This document shows positions 32,962 through 39,437 of a stretch of DNA of 64,000 bases, one piece after another. Positions within the stretch are counted from its first letter, which is position 1. Each line of letters begins with the position of its first letter. The DNA is from Microbacterium sp. lyk4-40-TSB-66 (GTDB lineage: Bacteria > Actinomycetota > Actinomycetes > Actinomycetales > Microbacteriaceae): the NCBI RefSeq assembly GCF_030209475.1, contig NZ_JARVRW010000015.1:1-64000 (forward strand), written 5' to 3'. The notes under the pieces are model-generated. The model was not told the origin of the DNA, made no database searches, and was given only the letters and a program-made list of their open reading frames with translations. Both the position numbers and the translations under genes were made by a program.

Positions 32962-34470
32962 TCAGTTGCGCCAGAGCGCCGCACTGCGCACGCGATCGGC
33001 CTCTTCACGCGCGTCCGGGATCACTTGCGCGAGTCCCGTGCCCGAGATCCACGCCCCGGTCGCGCCGAGACCGGGGACGGCCCGCACCGCTCCGCGCGCC
33101 GCGGCGGTCACGGCCGCCCTCCCGATCGTGGCGGCGGGCTGGGACTGCACCCAGCGAGAGCGGTGCGCGGCCACGAGAACGGATGCCGGCAGCTCGACGC
33201 CGAGCAGAGCCGCCGCCTCCGACAGAGCGAGGCGGGCCGCGGCATCGTCGTCGAGCGCCGCGGTGGCGGGCTCTTCGCCCTGCGCCCCGAACGACACCCG
33301 GACGACGTGGACGCCGGGCTCAGCGGCATCCCGGACCCAGTCCCACTTCGCGCTCGAGTGGGTGAGGGCCTTGGCGGTGTGGCTGCCGGGCACCGTCAGC
33401 ACGCCGGTGCCGCGGGGAGCGCGATCGAGCACCGGGGCGTTCACCACCAGAGTCACCACCTCGACCACCGGGGCGATCGGCTCGCTCACCTCGAGTCCGG
33501 GGACCACCGGCGCCAGCAGGGCGCGCGCCGGCCCCTCGGGCAGCGCCACGATCACGGCGCGGGCGGTGAGGGGCTCGTCGCCGGGCGAGGTGCCGATCGC
33601 CCACCCGTCGCCCGCGGGGGCGAGGGTCGTGGCGGCCACTCCCGTGCGAAGGTCGACGCCGCTCTCGCGCAGTCCCTCCACCAGGGCGTCGATGAGGCGC
33701 GACATGCCTCCCCGCAGCCCTTCGACCGCGCCGCCGGGCGCGGGGGCGGCCTTGGCCGGCGCGGAGGGGACGGGCACGTCGGATGCCGGGGCGTCGGCGG
33801 GCCGCGCACCCGACCGGCGCGCGCGGAGCTCCGCGACGGCACCCGTGAGCGAGCCCGTGCGGGTGAGGGCGGCGTTGAGACCGGGAGCGGCCAGATCGAC
33901 GTCGATGTCGTCGGGGCGCGCGGAGTAGACCCCGCTGGTCACGGGGGCGACGAGACGCTCCAGCACCCGCGCGCCCAGGCGCGAGCGCACGAGCTTCCCG
34001 AGGCTGTGGGCGTGTCCGATGGTCAGCGGCGGACGCACCCGATCGAGGTACGCGCGCCACGCGCCCGACCAGCCGATGATGCGGCGCACGTCGGGAGCGA
34101 AGGGATTGTCGGGGATGCCGAGCACCCCTCCCTTCGGCAGCGGCGCGGCCCCGACGCCGGGCACACCCGCCACCCACGCCCCCGCCGAATTGGGCGACAC
34201 GACGGCGTCACCGAGGTCGAGTTCGGCGAGCAGCTCGCGGACGACCCCGCCCCGGGTGGCGTAGCTCTCGGCCCCCACGTCGAGGGTCATTCCCGCGACC
34301 TCCGCGGAACGCAGGACGCCGCCGAAGGCGTCTGACGCCTCGATCACGGTGACCTGCAGCCCGACCTTGGCGCACTCGCGCGCGGCGACGAGGCCCGAGA
34401 CACCACCGCCGACGACCACCACGCGCGTCTCGTGCGCGTGCTTCACCAGGCGGTCGAGGGCCTCGCTCAC
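32962..34470 (-). CDS. hemY: Coproporphyrinogen III oxidase CgoX/HemY
   Basis: A 502-residue FAD protein that oxidises coproporphyrinogen III to coproporphyrin III in the HemQ-dependent pathway. The N-terminal FAD motif is VVVVGGGVSGLVAAREC. LDVGAESYATRGG, VAPVTSGVYSARPDDIDV and the C-terminal GAWISGTGLAQVI are as expected for the HemY family. Residues about 225-260 contain an Ala/Pro-rich insertion (ADAPASDVPVPSAPAKAAPAPGG), probably a loop. The GTG start at 34470 overlaps the hemE stop by 4 bp. Presence of hemQ makes the coproporphyrinogen activity more likely than protoporphyrinogen oxidation. Confidence 0.92.
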   Translation of the reverse strand: MSEALDRLVKHAHETRVVVVGGGVSGLVAARECAKVGLQVTVIEASDAFGGVLRSAEVAGMTLDVGAESYATRGGVVRELLAELDLGDAVVSPNSAGAWVAGVPGVGAAPLPKGGVLGIPDNPFAPDVRRIIGWSGAWRAYLDRVRPPLTIGHAHSLGKLVRSRLGARVLERLVAPVTSGVYSARPDDIDVDLAAPGLNAALTRTGSLTGAVAELRARRSGARPADAPASDVPVPSAPAKAAPAPGGAVEGLRGGMSRLIDALVEGLRESGVDLRTGVAATTLAPAGDGWAIGTSPGDEPLTARAVIVALPEGPARALLAPVVPGLEVSEPIAPVVEVVTLVVNAPVLDRAPRGTGVLTVPGSHTAKALTHSSAKWDWVRDAAEPGVHVVRVSFGAQGEEPATAALDDDAAARLALSEAAALLGVELPASVLVAAHRSRWVQSQPAATIGRAAVTAAARGAVRAVPGLGATGAWISGTGLAQVIPDAREEADRVRSAALWRN

Positions 34471-35579
34471 GCGGCGTTCCCGTGCGCGCTCTCGCCGGCC
34501 GTGTCGCTTCCCGGGGCGATAGCGACGCCCGCGTCCACGTCGTGACCGTGCGCGTGCGCGACGATGCGCGTCAGCACCTCGGGATCGGTGTCGGGCGGCA
34601 CCCCGTGGCCGAGGTTCAGCACGTGCGCGCGCGCCGCGCGACCGCGAGCCAGCACGTCGTCGACGTGGGCGGCGAGCACCGGCCAGGGGGCGCCGAGCAG
34701 CGCCGGATCGATGTTGCCCTGCAGGGTGACGTCGGGGCCGACGAGGACTGCGGCCTCGTCGAGCGGCATCCTCCAGTCGACGCCGACCGCGTCGGCGAGG
34801 CCGCCCAGGCGCATGTCGTCGAGGAACGCGCCTGTTCCGACACCGAAGTGGATGCGGGGGACCTCGATGCCCTCGAGCGCCTCGTGAGAGTGCGGGGCGA
34901 TGAACTCGCGGAAGGTCGACGGCGACATCGAACCGGCCCACGAGTCGAAGAGCTGCACCGCCTGGGCGCCGCCCTCGATCTGCGCGTCGAGGAACGCGCG
35001 CGACACCTTCGCGAGCCAGCCGGCCAGGCGGTGCCACGAGGAGGGGTCGGCGTGCATCATGCCGCGAGCGCGCAGGTGCTCCTTCGACGGGCCACCCTCG
35101 ACCAGGTACGCGGCGAGCGTGAACGGCGCTCCCGCGAAGCCGATGAGGGGCACGGCGTCGCTCAGCTCGGCGACGACCCGGCGGGCGGCCTCGCGCACGG
35201 GTTCCGCGGCCGCGGCGACATCGGCCGGGTCGATCGCGGTGATGCGCGCGACATCGTCGGCGGTCCGCACCGGATCGGCGAAGACCGGGCCGCGGCCGGG
35301 CTCGATGACCACGTCGACACCGGCGAGGCGCAACGGCACGACGATGTCGCTGAAGAAGATGGCGGCATCCACGTCATGGCGACGGATCGGCTGCAGCGTG
35401 ATCTCGGCCGCGAGGTCGGGCGTCAGACACGCATCGAGCATGCGGGTTCCCACGCGCAGCTCCCGATACTCCGGCAGCGAGCGTCCCGCCTGCCGCATGA
35501 ACCACACCGGCTGCCGCTCGGGGCGGTCGCCACGGAGGGCGCGGAGGAGGGGTGCATCGAGGGAGGCCATGGCATCCAT
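34467..35579 (-). CDS. hemE: Uroporphyrinogen decarboxylase HemE
   Basis: A 370-residue enzyme that decarboxylates uroporphyrinogen III to coproporphyrinogen III. The signature PVWFMRQAGRSLPEYRELR lies near the N-terminus; AAIFFSDIVVPLRLAGVDV contains the catalytic Asp, and GFAGAPFTLAAYLVEGG, QLFDSWAG and LQGNIDPALL are conserved. A 30-residue acidic C-terminal extension (AIAPGSDTAGESAHGNAA) is unusual. The start at 35579 or ATG 35570 is uncertain. It forms a two-gene unit with hemY and is divergent from hemA. Confidence 0.95.
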   Translation of the reverse strand: MDAMASLDAPLLRALRGDRPERQPVWFMRQAGRSLPEYRELRVGTRMLDACLTPDLAAEITLQPIRRHDVDAAIFFSDIVVPLRLAGVDVVIEPGRGPVFADPVRTADDVARITAIDPADVAAAAEPVREAARRVVAELSDAVPLIGFAGAPFTLAAYLVEGGPSKEHLRARGMMHADPSSWHRLAGWLAKVSRAFLDAQIEGGAQAVQLFDSWAGSMSPSTFREFIAPHSHEALEGIEVPRIHFGVGTGAFLDDMRLGGLADAVGVDWRMPLDEAAVLVGPDVTLQGNIDPALLGAPWPVLAAHVDDVLARGRAARAHVLNLGHGVPPDTDPEVLTRIVAHAHGHDVDAGVAIAPGSDTAGESAHGNAA

Positions 35580-35658
35580 CCTCCCACCCGCCCTCTGGGC
35601 GCGAAGGGGATGCCTTGACGTCGAGACGCCGTCCGGAACACCTCGCGATACCCGGGCG

Positions 35659-35664
35659 TAGAAT
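35659..35664 (+). promoter_or_regulatory. -10 box placed for a leaderless hemA transcript
   Basis: TAGAAT matches TANNNT and ends 6 nt before the hemA GTG codon at 35671. Transcription from it would start at or next to the start codon, giving an mRNA with no 5' leader, which is common in actinobacteria. No Shine-Dalgarno sequence stands in the right place. The hemE promoter faces the other way in the same 90-bp gap. Confidence 0.6.
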
Positions 35665-35670
35665 GATGAG

Positions 35671-37026
35671 GTGTTGTTGTGCGTCAGCGCGAGTCACAAG
35701 ACCGCGTCCTTCGAGCTCCTCGAGCGGCTCAGCGTACCCCGCACACCCGTCGCCCCGTTGATCGCCGCGCACGACGAGTGCGTGCAGGGCGCCGTCGTCG
35801 TGGCGACGTGCAACCGCTTCGAGGCCTACGTCGACATGGACGAGCCGGTCACCGCGGCCGTCGCACTCGGCATCGAGGCCACCCTCGCCGCGATCGAAGC
35901 CGCCACCGGCGTGCCCGCCAGCGAGCTCGAGGGCGGCTACACCGTGCTGGGCGGCAGCGAGGTCGCCGAGCACCTGTTCTCGGTGGCATCCGGTCTCGAA
36001 TCCGTCGTCGTCGGTGAGGGCGAGATCGCGGGCCAGGTGCGCCGCGCCCTCACCGAATCACGCAAGCTCGGCACCACCTCCGCCGAACTGGAGCGGCTGT
36101 TCCAGCGCGCGTCCGAGGCGCAGCGCGGTGTGAAGAACTCCACCGCCATCGGCCGCGCGGGTCGATCGCTCGTGCGCCTCGGCCTCGAGCTCGCCGACAG
36201 CCGCATCGCCGACTGGTCGACGCAGCGCGTGCTCCTCGTGGGCACGGGCGCCTACGCCGCCGCCACGGTCGCAGCCCTCCGCGACCAGGGCGCCGAAGAC
36301 ATCTCGGTGCACTCCCCCTCGGGTCGCGCGGCGAAGTTCGCCCTCAAGCACGGCCTCCGCGCGGTGTCGGCCGAGACCTTCCCGAGCGCGGTCGCCCACG
36401 CCGACCTCGTTATCACGTGCACGACCGCCGAGCACTACGTGCTGAGCGCGGCCACGTTCGCCGCGGGTCGGGGCGCGTACGAGACCGCCGTCGCCGCGGG
36501 CAGCTGCCCGGTCGACCACACGTCGCGGCGTCTCGTGATCGACCTGGGCCTCCCCCGCAACGTCGACCCCGACGTCGCCACCGTCGCCGGCATCGATCTG
36601 CTCGATCTCGAGACCATCCGCCTGCACGCCCCGCTCGACGAACTGCAGGCGACGGATGCCGCCCGCGACCTCGTGCGCGACGCCGCGCGCCGCTTCACCT
36701 CGGTCGGCGAGCGCAAGAACATCACCCCGGCCGTCGTCGCCCTGCGCGCCCACGTCTTCGGTGTCCTCGACGCCGAGGTCGCGCGCGTGCGCGCCCGCGG
36801 CGACGAGGGGGGACAGACCGAGCAGGCCCTCCGCCACCTCGTGGGCGTGCTGCTGCACACCCCTACCACGCGCGCGCACGAGCTGGCCGAGACCGGCCGC
36901 GCCGACGAGTACGTCGATGCGCTCTCCGCGCTGTTCGGCATCGAGGTCACCGACCCCGCCTCCCTCGGCCCCGCCGCCCTCGACCCCGCCGTCCTCGACC
37001 AGCGCGGCATCGCCGACGCGGGCTGA
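35671..37026 (+). CDS. hemA: Glutamyl-tRNA reductase HemA
   Basis: A 451-residue NADPH-dependent enzyme that reduces charged glutamyl-tRNA to glutamate-1-semialdehyde, the first committed step of tetrapyrrole synthesis. The nucleophile Cys is in VVATCNRFEAYV; SVASGLESVVVGEGEIAGQVR, SVHSPSGRAAKF and VIDLGLPRNVDP are conserved. The GTG start is preceded by a TAGAAT box for a leaderless mRNA. It is divergent from hemE-hemY, so both halves of the pathway share one intergenic region. Confidence 0.95.
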   Translation: MLLCVSASHKTASFELLERLSVPRTPVAPLIAAHDECVQGAVVVATCNRFEAYVDMDEPVTAAVALGIEATLAAIEAATGVPASELEGGYTVLGGSEVAEHLFSVASGLESVVVGEGEIAGQVRRALTESRKLGTTSAELERLFQRASEAQRGVKNSTAIGRAGRSLVRLGLELADSRIADWSTQRVLLVGTGAYAAATVAALRDQGAEDISVHSPSGRAAKFALKHGLRAVSAETFPSAVAHADLVITCTTAEHYVLSAATFAAGRGAYETAVAAGSCPVDHTSRRLVIDLGLPRNVDPDVATVAGIDLLDLETIRLHAPLDELQATDAARDLVRDAARRFTSVGERKNITPAVVALRAHVFGVLDAEVARVRARGDEGGQTEQALRHLVGVLLHTPTTRAHELAETGRADEYVDALSALFGIEVTDPASLGPAALDPAVLDQRGIADAG

Positions 37027-37060
37027 CCCGCTGCGCCGCGGGCGTGCGACTGCGAGCGCA

Positions 37061-37260
37061 GGAGAACCCGCGAACGGAGGATTAAGGCCACGGCATCCGT
37101 CCTCCCTTGCCCGGATCACCTCCCGTCCCGGGCCGTCCGCGAGGCCGCTCGAATCCACCCACGCACCGACAAGCGGAGGAGAACCCGCGGGCGGAGGAGT
37201 ACCCGCGAGCGGAGGACCGAAGCCGCGGCATCCGTCCTCCCTTACCCGGATCACCTCCCG
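37061..37260. repeat. Imperfect direct repeat after hemA
   Basis: A 35-bp stretch occurs at 37091-37125 and 37226-37260 with one difference (cggcatccgtcctccctt then g/a, then cccggatcacctcccg). Each copy is preceded by related purine-rich ggagaacccgcg and cggagga units (from 37061 and 37177). The offset is 135 bp. It occupies most of the 283-bp gap between hemA and the next gene. The cggaggat/atccgtcc pairs may form stems; no gene is visible. Confidence 0.85.
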
Positions 37261-37309
37261 CGGGGTCTCGCCGCACGGGAGCGGGGTCGGCTCGGGCAGG
37301 ATGGATGCC

Positions 37310-37591
37310 GTGAACACACCGGCATCCGAGGTCTACGCCGTCGCCGGTGAGGACCGCGCGCGCAACGGGATGCGCTGGGCCGCCACCGTCGTGCTCGGAC
37401 TCCTCGACGCCGGCCGCGACGCGCCGTCGGTGAGCGAGGTCGTGATCCGTCGCGTCGACGGGTCGATGGTCAGGCGACTGCCGGTGGGCGACGTGGGCGA
37501 CTTCACCGACCAGCTGAACGAGATCACCCGCGACCTCGCGACGATGGACGTCGTGCCCTTCGCCGAGAAGTGGATCGCCGACCGCGGCTGA
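37310..37591 (+). CDS. Small conserved hypothetical protein
   Basis: A 93-residue soluble protein: SEVYAVAGEDRARNGMRWAATVVLGLL, then VSEVVIRRVDGSMVRRLPVGD and a helical end LNEITRDLATMDVVPFAEKWIADRG. I do not recognise a domain. The GTG start at 37310 is preferred because gggcagg lies 9 nt before it; an ATG at 37301 would abut the same sequence. It may form a transcription unit with the following HhH-GPD gene, 41 bp downstream. Confidence 0.7.
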   Translation: MNTPASEVYAVAGEDRARNGMRWAATVVLGLLDAGRDAPSVSEVVIRRVDGSMVRRLPVGDVGDFTDQLNEITRDLATMDVVPFAEKWIADRG

Positions 37592-37632
37592 CCGGCGACG
37601 CCCGATGCGGGCAGCGGCGGGAGAATGGGGGC

Positions 37633-38205
37633 ATGAGCCTGCGCATCACCGACGACCCCGCCGCCGACGACCTGCTGTCGAGCAACCCGCTCGCGCTGCT
37701 GATCGGGATGCTGCTCGACCAGCAGGTCGCGATGGAGACGGCGTTCGCGGGACCCCTGAAGATCCAGGAGCGCACCGGGTCGATGGATGCCGCCACCATC
37801 GCCCACGACGACCCCGACGACTTCGCCGCCGCGTTCTCGCAGTCGCCGGCGGTGCACCGTTTCCCGGGCTCGATGGCCAAGCGCGTCCAGTCGCTGTGTG
37901 CCGCGATCGAGGAGGACTGGGACGGGGACGCCGCGAACATCTGGACCCGCGACGACCCCGACGGCGCGACCGTGTTGAAGCGTCTGAAGGCACTGCCCGG
38001 GTTCGGCGAGCAGAAGGCGAAGATCTTCCTCGCCCTGCTCGGCAAGCAGCGCGGATACGACGGCACCGGCTGGCGGGAGGCGTCCGACCCGTACGGCGAG
38101 GAGGGGTCCTTCCGCTCCGTCGCCGACATCGTCAGCCCCGAGTCGCTGACCAAGGTGCGCGAACACAAGCGCGCTGCGAAGGCCGCCGCGAAAGCGGGCG
38201 ACTGA
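37633..38205 (+). CDS. HhH-GPD-type base excision repair protein
   Basis: A 190-residue protein. LALLIGMLLDQQVAMETAFAGP is the usual start of the helical HhH-GPD fold; the helix-hairpin-helix motif is LKALPGFGEQKAKIFLALLG (residues about 117-136). The catalytic Asp/Lys pair of larger DNA glycosylases is not clearly readable, so the substrate is unknown; the call rests on the hairpin motif and overall size. It lies 41 bp after the small hypothetical gene and 117 bp before the ESX-like locus. A GAGAAT box stands 6 nt before ATG 37633. Confidence 0.8.
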   Translation: MSLRITDDPAADDLLSSNPLALLIGMLLDQQVAMETAFAGPLKIQERTGSMDAATIAHDDPDDFAAAFSQSPAVHRFPGSMAKRVQSLCAAIEEDWDGDAANIWTRDDPDGATVLKRLKALPGFGEQKAKIFLALLGKQRGYDGTGWREASDPYGEEGSFRSVADIVSPESLTKVREHKRAAKAAAKAGD

Positions 38206-38322
38206 CCCCTCCTCCCCCGGCCGCGAAAAAGGAGAGTTCTCTCATATTCGCTTCGTCGTCCGGAAGCGCTGGTTAGAGTCGTCGAGTTCGCTGCAAGTTG
38301 TTCACGATCGAAGGGTGGGCTC

Positions 38323-38655
38323 GTGAAGTTCGCAATGGGTTCCGACACTCTGGGTGTGCTGACGAAGGCGACCTCGGGGTCGAGTGATGAGCTGTCCCTG
38401 CTGGTGCGCCAACTGTTCGAGGCGGCGGAGCCGCTCGAGGGGCAGTTCCAGGGCGCGGGTCGCGCCGCGTTCGACCGTTTCAAGTCGCGTACCGACGCGA
38501 TCTCCTCCGAGCTGAAGCTCGCCCTCGACGGCGTGCTCGGCGGCATCTCGAGCATGGACCGCTCCTTCCAGGAGGGCGAGTCGTCCATGGTCGACCAGAC
38601 CACCGGCCTGGAAGCAGGTTCGTCGTTCGACGCCGCCCGCTTCGGCGCCCGTTGA
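38323..38655 (+). CDS. WXG100-like secreted protein (variant motif)
   Basis: A 110-residue helical-hairpin protein without signal peptide, first gene of the ESX-like locus. The hairpin LFEAAEPLEGQFQGAGRAAFDRFKSR has the turn of WXG100 proteins, but the usual Trp-x-Gly is Phe-Gln-Gly. The second helix (ISSELKLALDGVLGGISSMDRSF) follows. The tail is Ser/Gly-rich. It is presumed to be an EsxA/B-type substrate or helper, secreted with the 103-residue neighbour. An ATP-dependent transporter (EccC) lies downstream. Confidence 0.75.
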   Translation: MKFAMGSDTLGVLTKATSGSSDELSLLVRQLFEAAEPLEGQFQGAGRAAFDRFKSRTDAISSELKLALDGVLGGISSMDRSFQEGESSMVDQTTGLEAGSSFDAARFGAR

Positions 38656-38675
38656 GAATCGGAGAGGACTGACTC

Positions 38676-38987
38676 ATGGTGAACCAGGGAGATCGTCGCG
38701 ACTACTCGATCGCGGCCTCGCAGAACGCCCAAGACAACTTCAACCGCGTCGCCGCATTGCTGGAGTCGCTCATCGACCAGCGCGACCGCGACGTGCAGGC
38801 GGCCATGGCCGACTACTCCGCCGACGGGGTGTCGGAGGACTACCGCGCCAAGGAGCTTCGCTGGAAGAACGCCGCCGCCGAGGTTCGCGGCATCATCCAG
38901 ACGCTGCGTTCCTCGCTGGAGCGCAATGACGAGTCGGCCCAGACCGCGCTGAGCAAGGCTCGCGCGGCGGTGGAGTCGATCGGCTGA
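38676..38987 (+). CDS. WXG100-like (ESAT-6-type) protein
   Basis: A 103-residue protein, 20 bp after the first WXG100-like gene. It is strongly helical: AQDNFNRVAALLESLIDQRDRDVQAAMADYSADG, then SEDYRAKELRWKNAAAEVRGIIQTLRSSL. The turn position carries Tyr-Ser-Ala-Asp-Gly rather than Trp-x-Gly. Size, tandem arrangement and position next to an ESX-like exporter suggest that it pairs with the 110-residue protein. I do not claim pore formation, although similar proteins are sometimes annotated as such. Confidence 0.75.
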   Translation: MVNQGDRRDYSIAASQNAQDNFNRVAALLESLIDQRDRDVQAAMADYSADGVSEDYRAKELRWKNAAAEVRGIIQTLRSSLERNDESAQTALSKARAAVESIG

Positions 38988-39092
38988 CACGGGCCGCACG
39001 ATGCCGGGCGCCGTCGCGCGCCCGGCATCGCCGGTGCGCGGCGTCCGGGGTGAGCGACGCGCGCGCAGAAGAGAAGTGAAGGGGATCGGGCG

Positions 39093-39437
39093 ATGACAGC
39101 GTGGCGAATTCAGCCGTCGGGCGTCGTATCCGTGCTGCAGGACGTCAACGTCGACGCCGAGGCACTCGGCACGGCGCTGAACGCGCTGAGCCCGGCTCTC
39201 GAGGGAGCGGTGACGGCGACGCAGTCGGGTGCGATCTCCGAGGCGGTGCAGGCGTACTTCGAGCAAGAGGAGGGCCCGCGCATCCAGGGGATGAGCACGC
39301 GCATCGGCGCGGCGGCCCAGGGTGTCGTGTCCGCCACCGAGGCGTACGTCGCCGGCGACATGGAGATGGCCGCCACCGCGCAATCCGCCGCCGTCGCCGC
39401 GGTGTACCCGCCGGCTCTTCCGAACGGGGTGATGTGA
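39093..39437 (+). CDS. DUF6507 family protein
   Basis: A 114-residue protein beginning TAWRIQPSGVVSVLQDV. It has an Ala-rich helical body (LNALSPALEGAVTATQSG, FEQEEGPRIQGMSTRIGAAAQGVVSATEAYVAGDMEMAATAQ), the conserved DUF6507 pattern seen near actinobacterial type VII effectors. Its role is probably as an ESX-dependent partner or chaperone of the following effector, whose start codon touches its stop (TGATG at 39435). Preceded by 105 bp with no other feature. Confidence 0.8.
   Translation: MTAWRIQPSGVVSVLQDVNVDAEALGTALNALSPALEGAVTATQSGAISEAVQAYFEQEEGPRIQGMSTRIGAAAQGVVSATEAYVAGDMEMAATAQSAAVAAVYPPALPNGVM

Noticed and set aside
37027..37310. Extra small gene in the gap after hemA
   Set aside because: Only short Arg/Pro-rich frames across repeats; no ribosome-binding site or conserved pattern.
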